Source: Camelus bactrianus
Lineage: Eukaryota > Chordata > Mammalia > Artiodactyla > Camelidae
Length of the DNA stretch: 64,000 nucleotides
NCBI RefSeq assembly: GCF_048773025.1
Contig: NC_133541.1
Span: 152,488,201-152,552,200, forward strand
Reading direction: 5' to 3'
The number at the start of each line of letters is the position of its first letter. Positions within the stretch are counted from its first letter, which is position 1. Under the pieces are notes generated by a model that was not told the DNA's origin, did not search any database, and was given only the letters and a program-made list of their open reading frames with translations. Below, piece after piece: positions 39,559-54,400 of the stretch. The translations under genes and the position numbers were made by a program.

Positions 39559-42500
39559 CGGATTCGACAAACAATGGTTACTGAGCTGTGAGCATGTGGA
39601 TTACCGAACTTTCATTCACCATAAAAGGAATCCTTACACATAGAATTATTTCCCTTGATTTTGCAGCTTATTCTTATTGCCAGGTTAGAAAATGAGAAAG
39701 ATTGTGCAGAAAAATCCTCTTTCAGTGAGTTCTACACACGAGACATATAAATTACATTGTTTTCCAGAACGTGACATCCGTGTTCCCAACACAATACAAG
39801 CATCACGGATTCGACAAAAATTCATTACTGAGATGTGAGCATGTGTATTAAAAACTTTCATTCACCATGCATGGCATATTTATTCCTAGAAATATTTACT
39901 CAGAATTCGCAGGATTTTCATGATGCCTGTTTCAGAAATCATGAAGTTTTTGCAGTAAAATCCTCTTGGTGCGAGTTCTACCAAATAGAAATTTAATTTA
40001 CACAGTTTCCCTAACCATGATATTCTGTGTTTCGAACACGCTACATGCATGACGGATGGCACAAACATTCTTTAATGAGTTGTGAGCATGTGGAGTACCG
40101 AACTTTCATCCACCATAAAAGGCATATTGTCACCTAGAAGCATTGACTCAGATTTCGCAGCTTTTCCTAACGCCAGTTTTGGATATGAGGAATTTTTCAC
40201 AGATAAATGGTCTTATAGCGAGTTCTAGCCGACAGATATGTAATTTCCATAGCTTACCTGACCGTGTCATTCCATCTTCCAAACACATTAATTGCATCAC
40301 AGACTTGAAAAACATTCATTACTGAGTTGTGAGCATGTGGATTACCGAAATCTCATTCACCATTAAAGGCATATGTGCACCTACAGAATTTACTCTGATT
40401 TTGCAGATTTTTCTAATGCCAGTTTAAAAATGAGGCAGATGGCTCAGTAAAATACACTTTGAGCTTGATGTACCCACTAGACTTCTAGTTTACATAGTCT
40501 TCTCACCATGATATTCTGTGTCCTGAACACATTACATGCATCACGGATTCGAGAAAACATTCATTACTGCGTTGTGAGCACGAGGATTAATGAACATTCA
40601 TCACCAAAATGGTCATATTGACACCGCAGAAATTTTACTCTTATTTCCCAGCTTTTTCCTAACACCAGTTTTGAAATTGAGGTAGATATCACAGAAAAAT
40701 TCTCTCGGAGCGAGTTCTTCCCAATCGACATTGAATTTACATAGTTTCCTCACCGTGATATTCCACGTTCCGAACCTGTTACATGCATCAAGGATACGAC
40801 AAACATTCATTACTGAGGTGAGAACATGTGGATTACCAAAGTTTCAACCCCATACAGGGCATATTTACACCAAGGAACATTTACCCTGATTTCACAGAAT
40901 TTTCCAAAAGCCAGTTTCGGAAATGAGGCATATTTTGCAGAAAAATGCTCTTTTATCGAGTTCTACCCGATAGACATGTAATTTACATAGTTTACCTGAA
41001 CGTGACATTCTGTGCTCCGAACACATTACATGCATCACGGATTCGACAAACAGTTATTACTGATTTGTGAGCATGTGGATTACCGAGCTTTCATTCACCA
41101 TTCAAGGAATATTAACACTTAGAATTATTTACTCTGAGTTCCCAGCTATTTTCTAATGCCAGTTTTGAAAAACAGGCAGTTTTCACAGAAAAACCGTCTT
41201 ACATCGAGTTCTATCCAACAGAAATGTAATTGACATAGATTCCCTCACCGTGTAATTCCATGTTCCGTATATGCTACATGCATCACGGATTCGACACATA
41301 TTCACTGCTGAGTTTTTAGCATGTGGATTACGGAACTTTCACCTACTATGAAAGGCATATTTACACCGAGAAGCATTTAATCTTATTTCACAGCCTTTTC
41401 TTAACTCCAGTTTAGAAAATGAGGCATGTTGCGCAGAAAAATACTCTTTGAGTGTGTTGTATCCACTAGACCTTTCATTCAAATTGTTTCACTCACCGTG
41501 ACTTTCCATTTTCTGAACACGATACATGCATCACGGATTCGAAAAACATTTTTAATGAGTTGTGAGCATTTTTCATGAATTACCGAACTTTCACCCACCA
41601 TACAAGGCATATTTACACCTAGATATATTTATTCTCACTTTGCAGGTTATTCATAAAGCCAGATTCCAAAATCAGGCAGTTTTCTCAAAACAATCTTCTT
41701 GGAGCGAGTTCTAGCCAATAGACATGTCATTTACATTTCTTCCTCCACCGTGACATTCCGTGTTATGAACACGCTACATGCAACACGGATTCGAGAAACA
41801 TTCATGACTGAGTTGTGAGCATGTGGATTACTGAACTTTCATCCCCATACATGGCAGAGTTACACCTAGAAAGTTTTTCTCTGATTTCCCAGCTTTTTCC
41901 TAACAGCAGTTTCGAAAATGAGGTAGATATCCCACAAAAATTCTCTTGGAGCGTGTTCTACCCAATTGGCAACTAATTTACATAGTTTCCTCAGCGTGAT
42001 ATTCCGTGTTCCGAACACGTTACATGCATCACGGATACGACAAACAGGCATTACAGAGGTGAGAACATGTGGATTAACAATCTTTCAACACCCTACATGG
42101 CATATTTACACCAAGAAATATTTACTCTGAGTTCACAGTATTTTCCTAATGACAGTTTTGAAAATGAGGGAGATTTCGCAGAGAAATGCCTTGCAGCGAG
42201 TTCTACCCAATAGAAATGTAATTTACATAATTCCCCTCACCGTGACATTCCGTGTTCCGAACATTCTACAAGCATCAAGGATTTCACAAGCATTCATTAC
42301 TGAGATGTGACTATGTGTATTGCGATCTTTCATCCACCATGCAAGGCATATTTATACCTAGAAAGTTTTACCAGATTTTGCAGAAATTTCCAAATGTCAG
42401 TTTCAAAAATCATGAAGATTTCGCAGAAAAATTCTCTTGGGGCGAGTGCTATCAAATAGTATTTTAATTTACATAGTTTCCCTCACCATGATATTGCGTG

Positions 42501-43513
42501 TTCTGAGTAAGCTACATGCATGACGGATTTGACAAACATTACTTACTGAGTTGTGAGCATGTGGATTACCGATCTTTCAACCACCATAATAGGCATATTG
42601 TCACCTAGAAGCATTTACTCAGATTTCGCAGCTTTTCCTAAAACCAGTTTCGGAAATGAGTCATATTTTGTGGAAAAATTCTCTTGTAGGGAGTTCTTCC
42701 CGATAGATATGTAATTTACATGGCTTAACTGATTGTGTCATTCCGTCTTCCGAACACGTTAAATACAACACGGATTCGAAAAACATTCATTACTGAGTTG
42801 TGAGCATGTGGATAACCGAACTTTCAGTCACCATTCAAGGCATATAATCACCTAGAAATATTTATTTTGAGTTCGCATATTTTTTCTATTGCCAGTATCA
42901 AAAATCAGGCAGTTTCCACAGAAATATGCTTGTGGAGGAAGTTATACACAATAGACATGTAATTTACATAGTTGCCCTCACCGTGAATATCCGTGTTCTG
43001 AACACACTACATGCATGACGGATTCGTCAAACATTTATTTCTGAGTTGTGAACATGTGGATTACTGAACTTTCATCCACCATAGAAGGCATATTTACACA
43101 TAGAAACACTTACTCTGGTGTCGCAGGATTTTCCTAATGCCACATGCGAAAATGAGGTAGATTTCACAGAAAAATCCTCTTGGAGCGATTTATAACCAAT
43201 AGACATGTAATTTACACAGTTTCCCTCACCATGACGTTTCGTGTTCAGAACAGGCTTTATGTATCACAGACTCGACAAAGAATCATTACTGAGTTCTGAG
43301 AATGTGTGTTAATGAACTTTCATCCACCATACAAGGCATTTTAAACCTAGAAACATTTAGACTGTCTGCGCAAATTTTCCCTAATGTCAGATTCGAAAAT
43401 CAGGCTGTTTTCACAGAAAAATACTCTTGGAGCGAGTTCTACCCAATAGACATGTAATATAATTTGTTTCCCTCACCATGACATTCGGTGTTCCTAAAAT
43501 GCTACACGCATTA
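39559..43513 (+). repeat. HOR unit 11, 16-mer
   Basis: 3955 bp, type A. M5, M8 and M11 states follow units 1, 7 and 14 (GATATCACAG, CTGAGTTTTTAGC, CAATCTTTCAACACC). M8 shares CACAGCCTTTTC with unit 7. M16 is GTGTGTTAATGAAC, as in units 1-7 and 14. Confidence 0.95.
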
Positions 43514-46500
43514 CGGATTCGACAAACAATGGTTACTGAGCTGTGAGCATGTGGATTACCGAACTTTCATTCACCATAAAAGGAATCCTTACACATAGAA
43601 TTATTTACCTTGATTTTGCAGCTTATTCTTATCGCCAGGTTAGAAAATGAGAAATATTGTACAGAAAAATCCTCTTTCAGTGAGTTCTACACACGAGACA
43701 TATAAATTACATTGTTTTCCAGAACGTGACATCCGTGTTCCCAACACAATACAAGCATCACGGATTCAACAAAAATTCATTACTGAGATGTGAGCATGTG
43801 TATTAAAAACTTTCATTCACCATGCATGGCATATTTATTCCTAGAAATATTTACTCAGAATTCGCAGGATTTTCATGATGCCTGTTTCAGAAAACATGAA
43901 GTTTTTGCAGTAAAATCCTCTTGGTGCGAGTTCTACCAAATAGAAATTTAATTTACAAAGTTTCCCTAACCATGATATTCTGTGTTTCGAACACGCTACA
44001 TGCATGACGGTTTGCACAAACATTCTTTAATGAGTTGTGAGCATGTGGAGTACCGAACTTTCATCAACCATAAAAGGCATATTGTCACCTAGAAGCATTG
44101 ACTCAGATTTCACAGTTTTCCTAAAGCCAGATTTGGATATGAGGAATTTTTCACAGATAAATGGTCTTATAGCGAGTTCTACCCGACAGATATGTAATTT
44201 CCATAGCTTACCTGAACGTGTCATTCCATCTTCCAAACACATTAATTGCATCACAGACTTGAAAAACATTCATTACTGAGTTGTGAGCATGTGGATTACC
44301 GAAATCTCATTCACCATTAAAGGCATATGTACACCTACAGAATTTACTCTGATTTTGCAGATTTTTCTAATGCCAGGTTAAAAATTAGGCACATGGCTCA
44401 GTAAAATACACTTTGAGCTTGATGTACCCACTAGACATCTAGTTTACATAGTCTCCTCACCATGATATTCTGTGTTCCGAACACATTACATGCATCACGG
44501 ATTCGAAAAAACATTCATTACTGAGTTGTGAGCACGAGGATTAATGAACATTCATCACCAAAATGGTCATATTGACACCGCAGAAATTTTACTCTTATTT
44601 CCCAGCTTTTTCCTAACACCAGTTTTGAAATTGAGGTAGATTTCACAGAAAAATTCTCTCGGAGCGAGTTCTTCCCAATCGACATTGAATTTACATAGTT
44701 TCCTCACCGTGATATTCCACGTTCCGAACCTGTTACATGCATCAAGGATACGACAAACATTCATTACTGAGGTGAGAACATGTGGATTACCAAAGTTTCA
44801 ACCCCATACAGGGCATATTTACACCAAGGAACATTTACCCTGATTTCACAGAATTTTCCAAAAGCCAGTTTCTGAAATGAGGCATATTTTGCAGAAAAAT
44901 GCTCTTTTATCGAGTTCTACCCGATAGACATGTAATTTACATAGTTTAACTGAACGTGACATTCTGTGCTCCGAACACATTACATGCATCACGGATTCGA
45001 CAAACAGTTATTACTGATTTGTGAGCATGTGGATTACCGAGCTTTCATTCACCATTCAAGGAATATTAACACTTAGAATTATTTACTCTGAGTTCCCAGC
45101 TATTTTCTAATGCCAGTTTTGAAAAACAGGCAGTTTTCACAGAAAAACCGTCTTACATCGAGTTCTATCCAACAGAAATATAATTGACATAGATTCCCTC
45201 ACCGTGTAATTCCATGTTCCGTATATGCTACATGCATCACGGATTCGACACATATTCACTGCTTAGTTGTTAGCATGAGGATTACGGAACTTTCACCTAC
45301 TATGAAAGGCATATTTACACCGAGAAGCATTTAATCTTATTTCGCAGCATTTTCTTAACTCCAGCTTAGAAAATGAGGCATGTTGCGCAGAAAAATACTC
45401 TTTGAATGTGTTGTATCCACTAGACCTTTCATTCAAATTGTTTCACTCACCGTGACTTTCCATGTTCTGAACACGATACATGCATCACGGATTCGAAAAA
45501 CATTTTTAATGAGTTGTGAGCATTTTTCATGAATTAACGAACTTTCACCCACCATACAAGGCATATTTACACCTAGATATATTTATTCTCAGTTTGCAGG
45601 TTATTCATAAAGCCAGATTCCAAATTCAGGCAGTTTTCTCAAAACAATCTTCTTGGAGCGAGTTTTAACCAATAGACATGTCATTTACATTTCTTCCTCC
45701 ACCGTGACATTCCGTGTTATGATCACGCTACATGCAACACGGATTGGAAAAACATTCATGACTGAGTTGTGTGCATGTGGATTACTGAACTTTCATCCCC
45801 ATACATGGCAGAGTTACACCTAGAAAGTTTTTCTCTGATTTCCCAGCTTTTTCCTAACAGCAGTTTCGAAAATGAGGTAGATATCCCACAAAAATTCTCT
45901 TGGAGCGTGTTCTACCCAATTGGCAACTAATTTACATAGTTTCCTCAGCGTGATATTCCGTGTACCGAACACGTTACATGCATCACGGATACGAAAAACA
46001 GGCATTACAGAGGTGAGAACATGTGGATTAACAAACTTTCAACACCCTACAGGGCATATTTACACCAAGAAACATTTACTCTGAGTTCACAATTTTTTCC
46101 TAATGACAGTTTTGAAAATGAGGGAGATTTCGCAGAGAAATGCCTTGCAGCGAGTTCTACCCAATAGAAATGTAATTTACATAATTCCCCTCACCGTGAC
46201 ATTCCATGATCCGAACATTCTACAAGCATCAAGGATTTCACAAGCATTCATTACTGAGATGTGACTATGTGTATTGCGATCTTTCATCCACCATGCAAGG
46301 CATATTTATACCTAGAAAGTTTTACCAGATTTTGCAGAAATTTCCTAATGTCAGTTTCAAAAATCATGAAGATTTCGCAGAAAAATTCTCTTGGGGCGAG
46401 TGCTATCAAATAGTATTTTAATTTACATAGTTTCCCTCACCATGATATTGCGTGTTCTGAGTAAGCTACATGCATGACGGATTTGACAAACATTACTTAC

Positions 46501-47467
46501 TGAGTTGTGAGCATGTGGATTACCGATCTTTCAACCACCATAATAGGCATATTGTCACCTAGAAGCATTTACTCAGATTTCGCAGCTTTTCCTAAAACCA
46601 GTTTCGGGAATGAGTCATATTTTGTGGAAAAATTCTCTTGTAGGGAGTTCTTCCCGATAGATATGTAATTTACATAGCTTAACTGATTGTGTCATTCCGT
46701 CTTCCGAACACGTTAAATACAACACGGATTCGAAAAACATTCATTACTGAGTTGTGAGCATGTGGATAACCGAACTTTCAGTCACCATTCAAGGCATATA
46801 ATCACCTAGAAATATTTATTTTGAGTTCGCATATTTTTTCTATTGCCAGTATCAAAAATCAGGCAGTTTCCACAGAAATATCCTTGTGGAGGAAGTTATA
46901 CACAATAGACATGTAATTTACATAGTTGCCCTCACCGTGAATATCCGTGTTCTGAACACACTACATGCATGACGGATTCGTCAAACATTTATTTCTGAGT
47001 TGTGAACATGTGGATTACTGAACTTTCATCCACCATAGAAGGCATATTTACACATAGAAACACTTACTCTGGTGTCGCAGGATTTTCCTAATGCCACATG
47101 CGAAAATGAGGTAGATTTCACAGAAAAATCCTCTTGGAGCGATTTATAACCAATAGACATGTAATTTACACAGTTTCCCTCACCATGACGTTCCGTGTTC
47201 AGAACAGGCTTTATGTATCACAGACTCGACAAAGAATCATTACTGAGTTCTGAGAATGTGGATTACAGAACTTTCATCCACCATACAAGGCATTTTACAC
47301 CTAGAAACATTTAGTCTGTGTGCGCAGATTTTCCCTAATGTCAGATTCGAAAATCAGGCAGTTTTCACAGAAAAATACTCTTGGAGCGATTTCTACCCAA
47401 TAGACATGTAATATAATTTGTTTCCCTTACCGTGACATTCGGTGTTCCGAAAATGCTACACGCATTA
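43514..47467 (+). repeat. HOR unit 12, 16-mer, 1 bp short
   Basis: 3954 bp, type B at M1. Carries the unit 8 haplotype from the end of M2 into M5, 15,818 bp away. The single missing base is in M3 (CACAGTTTTCC against CACAGCTTTTCC) and opens chance reading frames of 80 codons on both strands. Private changes include CATTCCATGATCCG at the M11/M12 boundary. Confidence 0.94.
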
Positions 47468-50400
47468 CGGATTCGACAAACAATGGTTACTGAGCTGTGA
47501 GCATGTGGATTACCGAACTTTCATTCACCATAAAAGGAATCCTTACACATAGAATTATTTCCCTTGATTTTGCAGCTTATTCTTATTGCCAGGTTAGAAA
47601 ATGAGAAAGATTGTGCAGAAAAATCCTCTTTCAGTGAGTTCTACACACGAGACATATAAATTACATTGTTTTCCAGAACGTGACATCCGTGTTCCCAACA
47701 CAATACAAGCATCACGGATTCGACAAAAATTCATTACTGAGATGTGAGCATGTGTATTAAAAACTTTCATTCACCATGCATGGCATATTTATTCCTAGAA
47801 ATATTTACTCAGAATTCGCAGGATTTTCATGATGCCTGTTTCAGAAATCATGAAGTTTTTGCAGTAAAATCCTCTTGGTGCGGGTTCTACCAAATAGAAA
47901 TTTAATTTACACAGTTTCCCTAACCATGATATTCTGTGTTTCGAACACGCTACATGCATGACGGTTTGCACAAACATTCTTTAATGAGTTGTGAGCATGT
48001 GGAGTACCGAACTTTCATCAACCATAAAAGGCATATTGTCACCTAGAAGCATTGACTCAGATTTCGCAGCTTTTCCTAACGCCTGTTTTGGATATGAGGA
48101 ATTTTTCACAGATAAATGGTCTTATAGCGAGTTCTAGCCGACAGATATGTAATTTCCATAGCTTACCTGACCGTGTCATTCCATCTTCCAAACACATTAA
48201 TTGCATCACAGACTTGAAAAACATTCATTACTGAGTTGTGAGCATGTGGATTACCGAAATCTCATTCACCATTAAAGGCATATGTGCACCTACAGAATTT
48301 ACTCTGATTTTGCAGCTTTTTCTAATGCCAGTTTAAAAATGAGGCAAATGGCTCAGTAAAATACACTTTGGGCTTGATGTACCCACTAGACTTCTAGTTT
48401 ACATAGTCTCCTCACCATGATATTCTGTGTTCCGAACACATTACATGCATCACGGATTCGAAAAAACATTCATTACTGAGTTGTGAGCACGAGGATTAAG
48501 GAACATTCATCACCAAAATGGTCATATTGACACCGCAGAAATTTTACTCTTATTTCCCAGCTTTTTCCTAACACCAGTTTTGAAATTGAGGTAGATTTCA
48601 CAGAAAAATTCTCTCGGAGCGAGTTCTTCCCAATCGACATTGAATTTACATAGTTTCCTCACCGTGATATTCCACGTTCCGAACCTGTTACATGCATCAA
48701 GGATACGACAAACATTCATTACTGAGGTGAGAACATGTGGATTACCAATGTTTCAACCCCATACAGGGCATATTTACACCAAGGAACATTTACCCTGATT
48801 TCACAGAATTTTCCAAAAGCCAGTTTCGGAAATGAGGCATATTTTGCAGAAAAATGCTCTTTTATCGAGTTCTACCCGATAGACATGTAATTTACATAGT
48901 TTACCTGAACGTGACATTCTGTGCTCCGAACACATTACATGCATCACGGATTCGACAAACAGTTATTACTGATTTGTGAGCATGTGGATTACCGAGCTTT
49001 CATTCACCATTCAAGGAATATTAACACTTAGAATTATTTACTCTGAGTTCCCAGCTATTTTCTAATGCCTGTTTTGAAAAACAGGCAGTTTTCACAGAAA
49101 AACCGTCTTACATCGAGTTCTATCCAACAGAAATGTAATTGACATAGATTCCCTCACCGTGTAATTCCATGTTCCGTATATGCTACATGCATCACGGATT
49201 CGACACATATTCACTGCTGAGTTGTTAGCATGTGGATTACGGAACTTTCACCTACTATGAAAGGCATATTTACACCGAGAAGCATTTAATCTTATTTCGC
49301 AGCATTTTCTTAACTCCAGTTTAGAAAATGAGGCATGTTGCGCAGAAAAATACTCTTTGAGTGTGTTGTATCCACTAGACCTTTCATTCAAATTGTTTCA
49401 CTCACCGTGACTTTCCATGTTCTGAACACGATACATGCATCACGGATTCGAAAAACATTTTTAATGAGTTGTGAGCATTTTTCATGAATTACCGAACTTT
49501 CACCCACCATACAAGGCATATTTACACCTAGATATATTTATTCTCAGTTTGCAGGTTATTCATAAAGCCAGATTCCAAATTCAGGCAGTTTTCTCAAAAC
49601 AATCTTCTTGGAGCGAGTTTTAACCAATAGACATGTCATTTACATTTCTTCCTCCACCGTGACATTCCGTGTTATGATCACGCTACATGCAACACGGATT
49701 GGAAAAACATTCATGACTGAGTTGTGTGCATGTGGATTACTGAACTTTCATCCCCATACATGGCAGAGTTACACCTAGAAAATTTTTCTCTGATTTCCCA
49801 GCTTTTTCCTAACAGCAGTTTCGAAAATGAGGTAGATATCCCACAAAAATTCTCTTGGAGCGTGTTCTACCCAATTGGCAACTAATTTACATAGTTTCCT
49901 CAGCGTGATATTCCGTGTTCCGAACACGTTACATGCATCACGGATACGACAAACAGGCATTACAGAGGTGAGAACATGTGGATTAACAATCTTTCAACAC
50001 CCTTCAGGGCATATTTACACCAAGAAACATTTACTCTGAGTTCACAATTTTTTCCTAATGACAGTTTTGAAAATGAGGGAGATTTCGCAGAGAAATGCCT
50101 TGCAGCGAGTTCTACCCAATAGAAATGTAATTTACATAATTCCCCTCACCGTGACATTCCGTGTTCCGAACATTCTACAAGCATCAAGGATTTCACAAGC
50201 ATTCATTACTGAGATGTGACTATGTGTATTGCGATCTTTCATCCACCATGCAAGGCATATTTATACCTAGAAAGTTTTACCAGATTTTGCAGAAATTTCC
50301 AAATGTCAGTTTAAAAAATCATGAAGAATTCGCAGAAAAATTCTCTTGGGGCGAGTGCTATCAAATAGTATTTTAATTTACATAGTTTCCCTCACCATGA

Positions 50401-51422
50401 TATTGCGTGTTCTGAGTAAGCTACATGCATGACGGATTTGACAAACATTACTTACTGAGTTGTGAGCATGTGGATTACCGATCTTTCAACCACCATAATA
50501 GGCATATTGTCACCTAGAAGCATTTACTCAGATTTCGCAGCTTTTCCTAAAACCAGTTTCGGAAATGAGTCATATTTTGTGGAAAAATTCTCTTGTAGGG
50601 AGTTCTTCCCGATAGATATGTAATTTACATAGCTTAACTGATTGTGTCATTCCGTCTTCCGAACACGTTAAATACAACACGGATTCGAAAAACATTCATT
50701 ACTGAGTTGTGAGCATGTGGATAACCGAACTTTCAGTCACCATTCAAGGCATATAATCACCTAGAAATATTTATTTTGAGTTCGCATATTTTTTCTATTG
50801 CCAGTATCAAAAATCAGGCAGTTTCCACAGAAATATCCTTGTGGAGGAAGTTATACACAATAGACATGTAATTTACATAGTTGCCCTCACCGTGAATATC
50901 CGTGTTCTGAACACACTACATGCATGACGGATTCATCAAACATTTATTTCTGAGTTGTGAACATGTGGATTACTGAACTTTCATCCACCATAGAAGGCAT
51001 ATTTACACATAGAAACACTTACTCTGGTGTCGCAGGATTTTCCTAATGCCACATCTGAAAATGAGGTAGATTTCACAGAAAAATCCTCTTGGAGCGATTT
51101 ATAACCAATAGACATGTAATTTACACAGTTTCCCTCACCATGACGTTCCGTGTTCAGAACAGGCTTTATGTATCACAGACTCGACAAAGAATCATTACTG
51201 AGTTCTGAGAATGTGGATTAGAGAACTTTCATCCACCATACAAGGCATTTTAAACCTAGAAACATTTAGTCTGTGTGCGCAGATTTTCCCTAATGTCAGA
51301 TTTGATAATCAGGCAGTTTTCACAGAAAAATACTCTTGGAGCGAGTTCTACCCAATAGACATGTAATATAATTTGTTTCCCTTACCGTGACATTCGGTGT
51401 TCCGAAAATGCTACACGCATTA
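47468..51422 (+). repeat. HOR unit 13, 16-mer
   Basis: 3955 bp, type A. First unit with the perfect M7 hairpin (49067-49086). M4 has GAGGCAAATGGC and TTTGGGCTTGATG, seen again only in unit 17. M3 retains the CATCAACC state of units 8 and 12. Confidence 0.95.
49067..49086. repeat. Perfect hairpin in M7, unit 13
   Basis: GCCTGTTTTGAAAAACAGGC forms a 9-bp perfect stem with a 2-base centre. Most units have GCCAG at its left arm and so one mismatch. The perfect form occurs only in units 13-16, at 49067, 53022, 56977 and 59942. Confidence 0.8.
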
Positions 51423-54400
51423 CGGATTCGACAAACAATGGTTACTGAGCTGTGAGCATGTGGATTACCGAACTTTCATTCACCATAAAAGGAATCCTTA
51501 CACATAGAATTATTTCCCTTGATTTTGCAGCTTATTCTTATTGCCAGGTTAGAAAATGAGAAAGATTGTGCAGAAAAATCCTCTTTCAGTGAGTTCTACA
51601 CACGAGACATATAAATTCCATTGTTTTCCAGAACGTGACATCCGTGTTCCCAACACAATACAAGCATCACGGATTCGACAAAAATTCATTACTGAGATGT
51701 GAGCATGTGTATTAAAAACTTTCATTCACCATGCATGGCATATTTATTCCTAGAAATATTTACTCAGAATTCGCAGGAATTTCATGATGCCTGTTTCAGA
51801 AATCATGAAGTTTTTGCAGTAAAATCCTCTTGGTGCGAGTTCTACCAAATAGAAATTTAATTTACACAGTTTCCCTAACCATGATATTCTGTGTTTCGAA
51901 CACGCTACATGCATGACGGATGGCACAAACATTCTTTAATGAGTTGTGAGCATGTGGAGTACCGAACTTTCATCCACCATAAAAGGCATATTGTCACCTA
52001 GAAGCATTGACTCAGATTTCGCAGCTTTTCCTAACGCCAGTTTTGGATATGAGGAATTTTTCACAGATAAATGGTCTTATAGCGAGTTCTAGCCGACAGA
52101 TATGTAATTTCCATAGCTTACCTGACCGTGTCATTCCATCTTCCAAACACATTAATTGCATCACAGACTTGAAAAACATTCATTACTGAGTTGTGAGCAT
52201 GTGGATTACCGAAATCTCATTCACCATTAAAGGCATATGTGCACCTACAGAATTTACTCTGATTTTGCAGATTTTTCTAATGCCAGTTTAAAAATGAGGC
52301 AGATGGCTCAGTAAAATACACTTTGACCTTGATGTACCCACTAGACTTCTAGTTTACATAGTCTTCTCACCATGATATTCTGTGTTCCGAACACATTACA
52401 TGCATCACGGATTCGAGAAAACATTCATTACTGAGTTGTGAGCACGAGGATTAATGAACATTCATCACCAAAATGGTCATATTGACACCGCAGAAATTTT
52501 ACTCTTATTTCCCAGCTTTTTCCTAACACCAGTTTTGAAATTGAGGTAGATATCACAGAAAAATTCTCTCGGAGCGAGTTCTTCCCAATCGACATTGAAT
52601 TTACATAGTTTCCTCACCGTGATATTCCACGTTCCGAACCTGTTACATGCATCAAGGATACGACAAACATTCATTACTGAGGTGAGAACATGTGGATTAC
52701 CAAAGTTTCAAACCCATACAGGGCATATTTACACCAAGGAACATTTACCCTGATTTCACAGAATTTTCCAAAAGCCAGTTTCGGAAATGAGGCATATTTT
52801 GCAGAAAAATGCTCTTTTATCGAGTTCTACCCGATAGACATGTAATTTACATAGTTTACCTGAACGTGACATTCTGTGCTCCGAACACATTACATGCATC
52901 ACGGATTCGACAAACAGTTATTACTGATTTGTGAGCATGTGGATTACCGAGCTTTCATTCACCATTCAAGGAATATTAACACTTAGAATTATTTACTCTG
53001 AGTTCCCAGCTATTTTCTAATGCCTGTTTTGAAAAACAGGCAGTTTTCCCAGAAAAACCGTCTTACATCGAGTTCTATCCAACAGAAATGTAATTGACAT
53101 AGATTCCCTCACCGTGTAATTCCATGTTCCGTATATGCTACATGCATCACGGATTCGACACATATTCACTGCTGAGTTTTTAGCATGTGGATTACGGAAT
53201 TTTCACCTACTATGAAAGGCATATTTACACCGAGAAGCATTTAATCTTATTTCACAGCATTTTCTTAACTCCAGTTTAGAAAATGAGGCATGTTGCACAG
53301 AAAAATACTCTTTGAGTGTGTTGTATCCACTAGACCTTTCATTCAAATTGTTTCACTCACCGTGACTTTCCATTTTCTGAACACGATACATGCATCACGG
53401 ATTCGAAAAACATTTTTAATGAGTTGTGAGCATTTTTCATGAATTACCGAACTTTCACCCACCATACAAGGCATATTTACACCTAGATATATTTATTCTC
53501 ACTTTGCAGGTTATTCATAAATCCAGATTCCAAAATCAGGCAGTTTTCTCAAAACAATCCTCTTGGAGCGAGTTCTAGCCAATAGACATGTCATTTACAT
53601 TTCTTCCTCCACCGTGACATTCCGTGTTATGAACACGCTACATGCAACATGGATTCGAGAAACATTCATGACTGAGTTGTGAGCATGTGGATTACTGAAC
53701 TTTCATCCCCATACATGGCAGAGTTACACCTAGAAAGTTTTTCTCTGATTTCCCAGCTTTTTCCTAACAGCAGTTTCGAAAATGAGGTAGATATCCCACA
53801 AAAATTCTCTTGGAGCGTGTTCTACCCAATTGGCAACTAATTTACATAGTTTCCTCAGCGTGATATTCCGTGTTCCGAACACGTTACATGCATCACGGAT
53901 ATGACAAACAGGCATTACAGAGGTGAGAACATGTGGATTAACAATCTTTCAACACCCTACATGGCATATTTACACCAAGAAACATTTACTCTGAGTTCAC
54001 AGTATTTTCCTAATGACAGTTTTGAAAATGAGGGAGATTTCGCAGAGAAATGCCTTGCAGCGAGTTCTACCCAATAGAAATGTAATTTACATAATTCCCC
54101 TCACCGTGACATTCCGTGTTCCGAACATTCTACAAGCATCAAGGATTTCACAAGCATTCATTACTGAGATGTGACTATGTGTATTGCGATCTTTCATCCA
54201 CCATGCAAGGCATATTTATACCTAGAAAGTTTTACCAGATTTTGCAGAAATTTCCAAATGTCAGTTTCAAAAATCATGAAGATTTCGCAGAAAAATTCTC
54301 TTGGGGCGAGTGCTATCAAATAGTATTTTAATTTACATAGTTTCCCTCACCATGATATTGCGTGTTCTGAGTAAGCTACATGCATGACGGATTTGACAAA

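Noticed and set aside
44027-44279. Opposed 80-codon ORFs in unit 12
   Set aside because: Both are created by the same one-base loss in M3 and overlap almost completely on opposite strands.
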